Shown: positions 1 to 5,438, counted from the first letter of the stretch. The stretch is 5,700 nt of DNA from Flavobacterium sp. (GCA_003449615.1 DMHA01000177.1:1-5700); one strand, 5' to 3'. Numbers and translations: made by a program. The notes: generated from the sequence alone by a model not told the origin.

Positions 1-402
1 TTAGGTTCAATCGCAGATATGTCTAGACTTCCTGCAGCATTGTTCGTGGTTGACATCAAAGCAGAACACATCGCAATAAAAGAAGCTCAAAAATTAAACA
101 TTCCAGTTTTCGCAATGGTAGATACCAATTCTGACCCAAGAGAGGTAGATTATGTAATTCCAGCAAATGATGATGCTTCTAAATCAATCGATAAAATTTT
201 ATCTATTGTAACTGCTGCGATTGTTGATGGTCTTGCCAACAGAGGAACTGAAGCAGATATTCAACCAGAAGCAAATACTGAAGAAGAAGAAGTTGCAGAA
301 GAAGTTGTGGTTGCACCAGTAGCTGAAGAAGTTGAACCAGCTGTTGAAGTTGAAGTAGCTGAACCAACTGCCGAAGTTGAAACTCCAGAAACAGAAGAAT
401 AA
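1..402 (+). CDS. rpsB: 30S ribosomal protein S2 (uS2), 3' part
   Basis: C-terminal 133 residues of ribosomal protein S2. It is open at the left edge, so the true start lies outside the window. S2 binds the 30S subunit near the head-body junction on the solvent side, close to where mRNA leaves. The visible part includes the conserved S2 stretch LPAALFVVD, then [23 protein letters not shown] and YVIPANDDA, which line up well with the end of E. coli S2 as I recall it. After the core (about visible residue 83) comes a 50-residue tail rich in Glu, Val, Ala and Pro. It contains about 19 Glu and no Lys or Arg, and ends in TPETEE. The tail is probably disordered and is longer than in E. coli S2. The first ATG in the window, at 19, is internal and not a start. 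tsf follows 165 bp downstream, the usual rpsB-tsf order. Confidence 0.96.
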   Translation, partial: LGSIADMSRLPAALFVVDIKAEHIAIKEAQKLNIPVFAMVDTNSDPREVDYVIPANDDASKSIDKILSIVTAAIVDGLANRGTEADIQPEANTEEEEVAEEVVVAPVAEEVEPAVEVEVAEPTAEVETPETEE

Positions 403-411
403 ATCAATTAT

Positions 412-538
412 AAATTCCAAAACACAAATTCCAAAACACAAATAATACTCAAAATCAAAATTCAAAACCAAGTAAAGTTTTTGAAATTTAAAAAATTGAA
501 ATTTATTTGATATTTGTTTTTTGTTTTTTGGAATTTTA
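412..538. repeat. Tandem plus imperfect inverted repeat between rpsB and tsf
   Basis: The spacer holds two perfect head-to-tail copies of a 14-bp unit, AAATTCCAAAACAC (412-425 and 426-439), followed by AAAT, the start of a third. The right side (about 477-538) is T-rich and reads as an imperfect reverse complement of the left side. TTTTTTGGAATTTTA (524-538) mirrors TAAATTCCAAAA (411-422), and GTTTTTGAAATTT (477-489) mirrors AAAATTCAAAAC (457-468). The mRNA could therefore fold into a long, mismatched, AU-rich hairpin with its tip near 470-476. AATTCCAAA-type palindromic repeats are, as I recall, common between genes in Flavobacterium. That family assignment is memory, not a search. It could be a passive repeat or a structure that affects rpsB-tsf readthrough or mRNA stability. 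No convincing promoter is visible in it. Confidence 0.6.
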
Positions 539-567
539 CTTTTTACTAATAAATAAAACTAATTATT

Positions 568-1392
568 ATGGCAACAATTACTGCTGCAGACGTAAATAAA
601 TTAAGAACAATCACAGGTGCAGGAATGATGGACTGCAAAAAAGCACTTGTAGAATCAGATGGAGACTTCGATTTAGCCATCGAAAACCTTCGTAAAAAAG
701 GACAAAAAGTAGCTGCAAATCGTGCTGACAGAGAATCTACGGAAGGTGCTGTTATCGCTATTGTTAGTGCAGACAAAACTACTGGAGCTATTGTTTCTCT
801 TAACTGTGAAACTGACTTCGTAGGGAAAAATGAATCATTCATAAAATTAGCTCAAGATTTTGCTGAAATGGCTTTGAATTTCGATACAAAAGACGCTTTT
901 TTAGCTGCTGATTACAACGGAATCACTATTGCTGAAAAATTAATCGAGCAAACTGGAGTTATTGGAGAAAAAATTGAAATCCGTTCATTCGAAAGATTAA
1001 ATGGCGCTTTTGTTGGTTCTTATATTCACGCTGGAAACAAAATTGCCACTTTGGTAGCCTTATCTGCAAACGTTGCAGGCGCTGACGAAGTTGCGAAAAA
1101 CGTATCAATGCAAGCAGCAGCTATGGCTCCAATTGCTTTGAACGAAGCTGGTGTAGATGCAGATACTATTGCAAAAGAAATTGAAATCGCAAAAGATATT
1201 TTGCGTCAAGAGGGAAAACCAGAAGCCATGTTAGACAATATCGCCAAAGGAAAATTAGCTCGTTTCTTCAAAGACAATACCTTAGTAAACCAAGATTACA
1301 TTAAAGACAACAAAATGAGCGTTGCTGATTATGTAAAATCTTTAGACAAAAATCTTATTGTAACAGGTTTCAAAAGAGCTGCTTTGGGATAA
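568..1392 (+). CDS. tsf: Elongation factor Ts
   Basis: Complete 274-residue EF-Ts, the cytoplasmic factor that releases GDP from EF-Tu so that it can reload with GTP. Residues 1-55 form the N-terminal UBA-like EF-Tu-binding domain, with the family signature LRTITGAGMMDCKKAL (12-27). The second signature is NCETDFVGKN (79-88). Its Asp83-Phe84 pair corresponds to the E. coli Asp-Phe that disturbs the Mg site of EF-Tu. The dimerisation-type core includes GSYIHAGNKIATLVAL (150-165). The C-terminal module runs from GKPEAMLDNIAKGKL through the end VTGFKRAALG. The length fits the family (E. coli about 283). The ATG at 568 is preceded by TAATTATT with A at -3 and -6 and no Shine-Dalgarno, as is normal in this phylum. 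It is probably cotranscribed with rpsB and ends just before a strong hairpin terminator. Confidence 0.97.
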   Translation: MATITAADVNKLRTITGAGMMDCKKALVESDGDFDLAIENLRKKGQKVAANRADRESTEGAVIAIVSADKTTGAIVSLNCETDFVGKNESFIKLAQDFAEMALNFDTKDAFLAADYNGITIAEKLIEQTGVIGEKIEIRSFERLNGAFVGSYIHAGNKIATLVALSANVAGADEVAKNVSMQAAAMAPIALNEAGVDADTIAKEIEIAKDILRQEGKPEAMLDNIAKGKLARFFKDNTLVNQDYIKDNKMSVADYVKSLDKNLIVTGFKRAALG

Positions 1393-1413
1393 TTATAATT
1401 CATATTTCAACTC

Positions 1414-1450
1414 AAAAAGGGAGGTTTGTTCATTCAAATCTCCCTTTTTT
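1414..1450. terminator. Rho-independent terminator of tsf, probably bidirectional
   Basis: AAAAGGGAGGTTTG (1415-1428) pairs with CAAATCTCCCTTTT (1435-1448) to give a 14-bp stem with a single G-U wobble and a 6-nt loop, followed by a T run to 1450. The A run on the left side gives a T run on the other strand. The same hairpin can therefore also end transcripts from the convergent DinB gene, whose stop is at 1486. It lies 22 bp after the tsf stop. Confidence 0.9.
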
Positions 1451-1485
1451 ATTTCCCAAAAACATCCTTTCGGATTAGGAATTAC

Positions 1486-1941
1486 CTAAACAAACTTTTT
1501 TAAACTCATCATAATTCCAATATGAAGCCCTTCGTGAAAATTATTAAAAACCATAGCATCTTCTACATTTTTTAGAATGAAACCCGTTGAAGTGGGATAT
1601 TCATAAAAGTTTTTGAAAATGCCATTTTCATAATCTTCAATCGTTTGATCAATGGTTTTAGTTAACAAAGTCATGATTTCATCTACATCAGCTTGGGTTG
1701 CTTCGAATTCTGGCTTGGCGCCTTTACTAAAGCGTTGCACCAATTGGTCAGAAACCATCAAAGGCAAACCAGAAAGTTTATAAACCAACAATTGCTGTGT
1801 AACAACAATATGTCCAATATTCCAAATAAGATTGTTATTGAAGCCTGTGGGAATTTTGTTGAGCTGTTCTAAAGAATGGTTTTCCAAAAATTGACTGACA
1901 ATTTTTCTGCTCGTTCTAGTAATTTCGATTGTTTGTTGCAT
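1486..1941 (-). CDS. DinB-superfamily protein (YfiT/DinB fold)
   Basis: 151-residue protein of the DinB/YfiT four-helix-bundle superfamily. These are cytoplasmic, usually metal-binding proteins; some act as thiol-dependent transferases, and most have no known substrate. The three His expected for the metal site are present: His44 in the helix with NLIWNIGHIVVTQQ, and His136 and His140 in FHEGLHIGIM near the C-terminus. The N-terminal segment TSRKIVSQFLENHSLEQLNKIP and the spacing between the first His and the last two fit the family, whose members are about 150-170 residues. The ATG at 1941 is preceded on its own strand by an A-rich stretch with A at -3 and -6. The gene converges on tsf, shares its terminator, and is divergent from the ArsC-like gene over a short AT-rich gap. 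There is no context clue to the substrate, so the function remains unassigned. Despite the family name, it has no link to DNA polymerase IV. Confidence 0.85.
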   Translation of the reverse strand: MQQTIEITRTSRKIVSQFLENHSLEQLNKIPTGFNNNLIWNIGHIVVTQQLLVYKLSGLPLMVSDQLVQRFSKGAKPEFEATQADVDEIMTLLTKTIDQTIEDYENGIFKNFYEYPTSTGFILKNVEDAMVFNNFHEGLHIGIMMSLKKFV

Positions 1942-1988
1942 TTTTTTAAAATTTTTTTAAAAATAATCATTTTCTGTGATAAATGATT

Positions 1989-1996
1989 TTTATTTG
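1989..1996 (+). promoter_or_regulatory. Weak -7 promoter-like element for the ArsC-like gene
   Basis: TTTATTTG matches the Bacteroidota -7 consensus TAnnTTTG at all but the second position and lies 21 bp before the ATG at 2018. No clear TTG -33 element is visible at the right spacing. If used, transcription would start after the alternative GTG at 1976, which supports the ATG at 2018 as the real start. Confidence 0.3.
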
Positions 1997-2017
1997 CACA
2001 AAGAATTTCAAAATCAA

Positions 2018-2368
2018 ATGAACAAAATATACTATCTCGCTTCCTGTGACAGCTGCCGAAAAATTATAAAGGCGTTACCTCAAAACCATAATTTGACCTT
2101 TCACGACATCAAACAAAACCCGATTACGACACATGAATTGGAAGAAATGTACCAACTTTCAGGAAGTTATGAAGCACTTTTTAGCAAAAAAGCACAACTT
2201 TATAAATCAATGGATTTGAAAAATAAATCTTTGACCGAAGCCGATTTCAAAAAACACATTTTAGAACATTATACTTTTTTGAGTCGTCCCGTATTTATCA
2301 TTAACAGCAAAATTTATATTGGCAACAGCAAGCAAAATATACTCAAAGTAATGACTGCATTGAGTTGA
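2018..2368 (+). CDS. ArsC/Spx-family thioredoxin-fold protein (arsenate reductase-like)
   Basis: 116-residue protein of the ArsC/Spx/YffB family, a thioredoxin-like fold. The N-terminus has the redox loop YYLASCDSCRKII with Cys10 and Cys13, a CxxC arrangement. Near the C-terminus is the family hallmark YTFLSRPVFI, whose Arg90-Pro91 corresponds to the Arg that binds oxyanion in ArsC. ELEEMYQLSG and the FSKKAQLYKS segment also fit the family pattern. The length agrees with the usual 110-120 residues. A GTG at 1976 would add 14 residues (INDFYLHK...) with no family counterpart ahead of the beta strand MNKIYYL, so the ATG at 2018 is chosen. No ars operon partners are visible, so arsenate reduction is not established. 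A generic thiol-redox or Spx/YffB-like role is equally possible. It converges with the aminotransferase gene, with only 8 bp between the stops. Confidence 0.85.
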   Translation: MNKIYYLASCDSCRKIIKALPQNHNLTFHDIKQNPITTHELEEMYQLSGSYEALFSKKAQLYKSMDLKNKSLTEADFKKHILEHYTFLSRPVFIINSKIYIGNSKQNILKVMTALS

Positions 2369-2376
2369 AAAGAATA

Positions 2377-3519
2377 TCATTTATATTTTAGAATTAAAAA
2401 TTCTAAAACGCTGTCTGTTATGAATTTAATTTGTTCATCGTCTAATTCGGTGTGCATGGGCAAGGCGATTACTTCTTTCACCAACTGATTAGTTACAGGA
2501 AAATCTTCCTCTTTGTAACGAGAATCAGAATATGCTTTTTGCGAATGTAAAGGAATTGGATAATAAATGGCACAAGGAATTCCTTTGTCTTGCAAATGTT
2601 GCATCAATGCGTCGCGGTCGGCACCAATAATTCGCAATACATATTGATGAAAAACGTGACAATCACAAATTTCGCAAATACTGGGTGCAATAATATTTTT
2701 GTGTCCTTCAAAAGCTGCTGTATATTTTCGGGCGGCATTTTGACGTGCTTTGTTATACTCGTCCAACAAAGGTAATTTAGCATTCAAAACAGCAGCCTGA
2801 ATACTGTCTAATCTTGAATTCACACCCACCACATCGTGATGGTAACGCTCATACATTCCGTGGTTTACAATTCCTCGGATAGTGTGTGCCAAGGCATCAT
2901 CATTAGTAAAAATCGCTCCACCATCGCCATAACAACCCAAATTTTTAGAAGGAAAAAACGAAGTGGCTCCAACATTCCCAATTACTCCTGCTTTCTTTTT
3001 AGTTCCGTCCGAAAACTTGCAATTGGCTCCAATCGCTTGTGCATTGTCTTCAATTACATAAAGCTTGTGTTCATTGGCAATTGCCATAATTGCTTCCATA
3101 TTGGCGGCACGACCAAACAAATGTACAGGTACAATGGCTTTGGTTTTGGGTGTAATCGCTTTTTTGATGGCTTCGATAGAAATGTTCATATTGACCATAT
3201 CTACATCGACCAAAACGGGCGTCAGTTGCAACAAAGCAATCACCTCGACAGTGGCAGCAAAGGTAAAATCGGCAGTAATTACTTCGTCTCCTGGTTGTAA
3301 ACCCAATCCCATCATGGCAATTTGCAAAGCATCAGTGCCATTCGCACAAGGAATAACGTGTTTTACATCGAGATATTCTTCCAGTTTTTTTTGAAATTGA
3401 TGAACCTGTGGTCCATTAATGTAAGTGTTGGTGTCGAGAACTTCTTGAATTGAAGCGTTTACGGTGTCTTTTAGTTTATCGTATTGACTTTTTAAGTCAA
3501 CCATTTGTAATTTTCTCAT
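2377..3519 (-). CDS. DegT/DnrJ/EryC1/StrS (WbpE-like) sugar aminotransferase
   Basis: 380-residue PLP-dependent enzyme of the DegT/DnrJ/EryC1/StrS family, fold type I. These transfer an amino group, usually from glutamate, to a keto-sugar nucleotide for O-antigen or other glycans. Numbered from the chosen start: NGTDAL (60-65) binds PLP phosphate, Asp158 in IEDNAQAIGA should contact the pyridine nitrogen, and Lys192 in SFFPSKNLGCYGDGG is the expected Schiff-base lysine. NSRLD (236-240) and YYPIPLH (319-325) are further family blocks. As I recall it, P. aeruginosa WbpE shares SFFPSK-LGCYGDGGAIFTNDD and RYHH--VGVNSRLD, so a UDP-3-keto-sugar substrate is plausible but unproven. An in-frame ATG at 3537 would add MPRNDK, but those codons lie inside a repeat-like sequence and have no A at -3. 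The ATG at 3519, giving MRKLQMVDLKSQYDKLK, fits family N-termini. An odd CEICDCH cluster (282-288) is present. It is divergent from the toxin-antitoxin-kdtA operon, an envelope-glycan setting. Confidence 0.93.
   Translation of the reverse strand: MRKLQMVDLKSQYDKLKDTVNASIQEVLDTNTYINGPQVHQFQKKLEEYLDVKHVIPCANGTDALQIAMMGLGLQPGDEVITADFTFAATVEVIALLQLTPVLVDVDMVNMNISIEAIKKAITPKTKAIVPVHLFGRAANMEAIMAIANEHKLYVIEDNAQAIGANCKFSDGTKKKAGVIGNVGATSFFPSKNLGCYGDGGAIFTNDDALAHTIRGIVNHGMYERYHHDVVGVNSRLDSIQAAVLNAKLPLLDEYNKARQNAARKYTAAFEGHKNIIAPSICEICDCHVFHQYVLRIIGADRDALMQHLQDKGIPCAIYYPIPLHSQKAYSDSRYKEEDFPVTNQLVKEVIALPMHTELDDEQIKFITDSVLEFLILKYK
2386..2408. terminator. Perfect AT-rich hairpin at the convergent gene ends (candidate terminator)
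   Basis: TTTTAGAATT (2386-2395) and AATTCTAAAA (2399-2408) form a perfect 10-bp inverted repeat with an AAA loop. It lies within the last codons of the minus-strand aminotransferase gene and 18 bp past the stop of the plus-strand ArsC-like gene. No other hairpin is seen between these convergent genes. It has only one G-C pair and a poor T run, so a terminator role is tentative. Confidence 0.35.
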
Positions 3520-3522
3520 TTT

Positions 3523-3549
3523 GTCATTGCGAGGCATAGGAGCATCTCA
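3523..3549. repeat. Dispersed-repeat-like sequence (GTCATTGCGAGG...AGCATCTCA)
   Basis: The sequence reads GTCATTGCGAGG, CATAGG, AGCATCTCA. It resembles the widespread intergenic repeat I recall as GTCATTGCGAGG-AACGA-AGCAATCTC in Bacteroidota and other phyla, often able to fold through TTGC/GCAA arms. Here the arms are reduced to TGC (3527-3529) and GCA (3542-3544). It is more GC-rich than the surrounding spacer and stands out from it. It abuts the aminotransferase start and creates an in-frame ATG on the minus strand at 3537. The family assignment is from memory and needs a genome-wide copy count. Confidence 0.55.
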
Positions 3550-3665
3550 TTTTATTGATATTAAATTCATTTCAAACCAGTTTTTCAAACTTCAATAAAA
3601 CAAATTTTTTCTTATTATGATTTGAAAATGGTTGTGTAAAAATAGGAATTATTTTTTGTAATTAA

Positions 3666-3694
3666 ATTTATTATATTTGTGTTAAATAATAAAT
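3666..3694. promoter_or_regulatory. Inverted repeat, candidate operator of the toxin-antitoxin operon
   Basis: ATTTATTAT (3666-3674) and ATAATAAAT (3686-3694) are perfect 9-bp reverse complements separated by 11 bp. The left arm overlaps the first three bases of the -7 promoter box, and the right arm ends 3 bp before the antitoxin ATG. That is where a type II antitoxin would be expected to bind to repress its own operon. The sequence is AT-only, so chance symmetry is possible. Confidence 0.4.
3672..3679 (+). promoter_or_regulatory. Bacteroidota -7 promoter element of the toxin-antitoxin-kdtA operon
   Basis: TATATTTG is an exact match to TAnnTTTG, 18 bp upstream of the antitoxin ATG at 3698. 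A TTTG occurs at 3655-3658, but the 13-bp gap is shorter than the usual -33 spacing, so the upstream element is uncertain. The transcript leader would be only about 10 nt. No separate promoter is apparent before kdtA, so this one may drive all three genes. Confidence 0.6.
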
Positions 3695-3697
3695 AAG

Positions 3698-3937
3698 ATG
3701 GAAACAGTTCAATTCAAAAGTAAATCAAAAAAAGATATGAATTTATTGGTAAATCTTGCCAAAAAAATGGGTATTGAAGTAGAAAAAATAAACCCTAAAG
3801 TTGATTTTATAGATGAGAATTCGCCTGAATATGAATTGAAAGTGGAAAGAAATTTGGGATTGATGATGATAGAAGGAATGAAATCTGGGATAGCCAGTAA
3901 GGAAGAAGTTTACAAAATTTTGAATAAATGGAAATAA
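3698..3937 (+). CDS. Putative antitoxin of a RelE/ParE-type module
   Basis: 79-residue charged protein whose role is inferred mainly from position. It lies directly upstream of a RelE/ParE-family toxin and overlaps it by 10 bp, the standard antitoxin-first order. The N-terminus METVQFKSKSKKDMNLLVNLAKKMGIEVE (split here as METVQFKSKSKKDMN then LLVNLAKKMGIEVE) suggests a beta strand followed by a helix, as in small antitoxins that bind DNA as ribbon-helix or AbrB-like dimers, but I cannot assign a named fold. The middle, around NPKVDFIDENSPEYE, is acidic. The C-terminal half (about 43-79) is predicted helical with ERNLGLMMIEGMKSG and KEEVYKILNKWK, and would be the part that wraps the toxin. The ATG at 3698 has A at -3 and -6 and a good -7 box upstream. 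An inverted repeat in the promoter suggests autoregulation. Small Bacteroidota antitoxins of this style are familiar to me, but none has a firm gene name. Confidence 0.75.
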   Translation: METVQFKSKSKKDMNLLVNLAKKMGIEVEKINPKVDFIDENSPEYELKVERNLGLMMIEGMKSGIASKEEVYKILNKWK

Positions 3938-4194
3938 TTTTCATGAATTCTTATTTAAGAGCTTTAAAAAAAATTAAAAATGCGGATTTGATTTTAGATT
4001 TGAATAAAGCAATAGAAAATGTAGAGAATGCAGTAACTTTTTCCGAAATATTAAATGTAAAAAAGCTTTCTGGATTTTCAAATTGTTATAGAATCAAAGT
4101 AAATAACTATAGAATTGGGTTAGTTTTAGATAACAATGTGATTACTTTTGTTCAATTTGAACACCGCAAAGACATCTACAAAAAATTCCCTTAA
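3928..4194 (+). CDS. RelE/ParE-family toxin
   Basis: 88-residue protein with the RelE/ParE toxin fold. Members either cleave mRNA on the ribosome (RelE type) or poison gyrase (ParE type); which applies here cannot be told from sequence alone. The order of elements fits: first strand MEIIFMNSYL, helices with LKKIKNADLILDLNKAIENV, then KKLSGFSNCYRIKVNNYRIG (45-64) with the typical LSG, YRI and YRIG blocks, and a final strand with VQFEHRKDIYKKFP (75-88). Arg55, Arg62, His79, Arg80 and Tyr84 are the likely functional or structural residues. The start at 3928 is preferred over ATG 3943 because it keeps the first beta strand and overlaps the antitoxin end, suggesting coupled translation. Its TAA shares its last base with the ATG of kdtA. 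There is no sign of truncation or frameshift, so the module looks intact. Confidence 0.87.
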   Translation: MEIIFMNSYLRALKKIKNADLILDLNKAIENVENAVTFSEILNVKKLSGFSNCYRIKVNNYRIGLVLDNNVITFVQFEHRKDIYKKFP

Positions 4195-5438
4195 TGCTTT
4201 TCCTTTACAACCTTCTCGTACATTTTTCAGCATTTATTCTCAAAATTATTGCTGTTTTCAGTCCAAAAATCAAGCTTTTTGTCGATGGTCGACAACCTGT
4301 TTTTGAAATTTTAGCCACTAAAATCAAAGCAAATGACAAAACCTTATGGTTTCATGCTGCTTCATTGGGCGAATATGAACAAGGTTTGCCTGTAATTGAA
4401 AAAATTAAAGAACAATTTCCCAATCATAAAATCATAATAACTTTTTTCTCGCCTTCGGGTTATGAAGTTCGTAAAAACAATACCGTTGCCGATGTTACGC
4501 TTTATTTGCCTTTGGATACCAAAAAAAATGCCCAACAATTTTTGAAACTGGTTCATCCCGAAATGGTTTTCTTTATCAAATATGAATATTGGCCCAATTA
4601 TTTGAATGAACTTCTAATACTGGAAACTCCAACCTATTTGATTTCAGGAATTTTTAGGGAAAATCAATTATTTTTCAAATGGTACGGCGGATTTTATAGA
4701 AAAGCGTTGGATACATTTACTTATTTTTTTGTACAAAACGAAAGCTCTAAAAAACTGCTGTTGCAATTGGGCAAAACCAATGTAAGCGTTTCTGGTGACA
4801 CTCGTTTTGACCGAGTAGCCACTATTTTGGAAAAAGATAATTCTTTGGATTTTATTGAATCCTTCAAAAAAGAAACTTTGACTATTATCGTGGGAAGTTC
4901 GTGGCCAAAAGACGAAAAATTATTAGTCGAGTTTATCAATCAAACTTCCGAAAAAGTCAAGTTTGTCATTGCGCCACATAACATCAAAAGTGAACAAATT
5001 CAAGAATTGAAAAATTCTATTTATAAAAAAACAATTTTATTTTCAGAAGTAGGGATAGTTGGCGTCTCGTCCTTACAGGATTACGATGTTTTTATCATCG
5101 ACACTATCGGAATTTTGACCAAAATTTACAGTTATGCTGATATTGCTTACGTTGGTGGTGGTTTTGGCAATCCTGGTGTTCATAATATTTTAGAGCCTGC
5201 TACTTTTGGTGTTCCCATTGTTATTGGACCTAATTTCAGTCATTTTGCAGAAGCAACTGCTTTGGTACATAATGGTGGTTGTGTTTCTATTGGAAATAAA
5301 AATGAGCTCTCAGATGCTTTTTCGAATTTAATTAGAAACAAGGACATCCGCAACGAAAAAGGCCATATTTGCAGCACTTTTGTGCAAATGAATAAAGGAG
5401 CAGCAGCTATTATTTTAAAACAAATTTTGAATAAATAA
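4194..5438 (+). CDS. kdtA: 3-deoxy-D-manno-octulosonic acid (Kdo) transferase
   Basis: 414-residue GT30 enzyme (KdtA/WaaA) that moves Kdo from CMP-Kdo onto the lipid A precursor at the cytoplasmic face of the inner membrane, an early step in LPS core assembly. Residues 3-23 form the usual N-terminal membrane anchor, followed by a basic segment. Glu60 in WFHAASLGEYEQG matches the catalytic base of the HxxSxGE motif in characterised WaaA proteins. TFFSPSGYEVRKN and KYEYWPN (compare TELWPN in E. coli) follow in the N-terminal acceptor domain. FVQNESSKKLL and SGDTRFDR (compare TGSLKFD) mark the linker. The C-terminal CMP-Kdo-binding half has GSSWPKDEKLL, FVIAPH, DTIGILTKIYSYADIAYVGGG and GNPGVHNILEPA with Glu334. 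The length matches E. coli (about 425). Whether it adds one or more Kdo units is not readable from sequence. The ATG overlaps the toxin stop in TAATG, so translation is probably coupled to the upstream toxin gene. Confidence 0.96.
   Translation: MLFLYNLLVHFSAFILKIIAVFSPKIKLFVDGRQPVFEILATKIKANDKTLWFHAASLGEYEQGLPVIEKIKEQFPNHKIIITFFSPSGYEVRKNNTVADVTLYLPLDTKKNAQQFLKLVHPEMVFFIKYEYWPNYLNELLILETPTYLISGIFRENQLFFKWYGGFYRKALDTFTYFFVQNESSKKLLLQLGKTNVSVSGDTRFDRVATILEKDNSLDFIESFKKETLTIIVGSSWPKDEKLLVEFINQTSEKVKFVIAPHNIKSEQIQELKNSIYKKTILFSEVGIVGVSSLQDYDVFIIDTIGILTKIYSYADIAYVGGGFGNPGVHNILEPATFGVPIVIGPNFSHFAEATALVHNGGCVSIGNKNELSDAFSNLIRNKDIRNEKGHICSTFVQMNKGAAAIILKQILNK

Noticed and set aside
412..439. Two 14-bp tandem copies as a CRISPR-like array
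   Set aside because: The copies are directly adjacent with no spacers and are too short; nearby cas genes are absent.
199..471. Minus-strand open frame, very rich in Phe and Asn
   Set aside because: It is the antisense of the Glu/Val-rich S2 tail and the AT-rich spacer; its composition is a by-product of Glu codons read backwards.
509..516. GATATTTG as a -7 promoter element for tsf
   Set aside because: One mismatch to TAnnTTTG, no properly spaced TTG upstream, and located in a low-complexity T-rich repeat arm where such matches arise easily.
1976..2017. GTG start extending the ArsC-like protein by 14 residues
   Set aside because: The extension precedes the first beta strand of the fold, has no family counterpart, and overlaps the candidate promoter element.
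2836..3394. Two overlapping plus-strand open frames opposite the aminotransferase
   Set aside because: They lie wholly within a well-conserved enzyme gene on the other strand, have no start context and show no recognisable domain.
3550..3640. Promoter of the aminotransferase gene on the minus strand
   Set aside because: Only one-mismatch variants such as AAAATTTG and GAAGTTTG are present in AT-rich DNA, and none stands out enough to call.
4362..4939. Minus-strand open frames within kdtA
   Set aside because: The opposite strand encodes the full set of KdtA motifs; these are antisense shadows.
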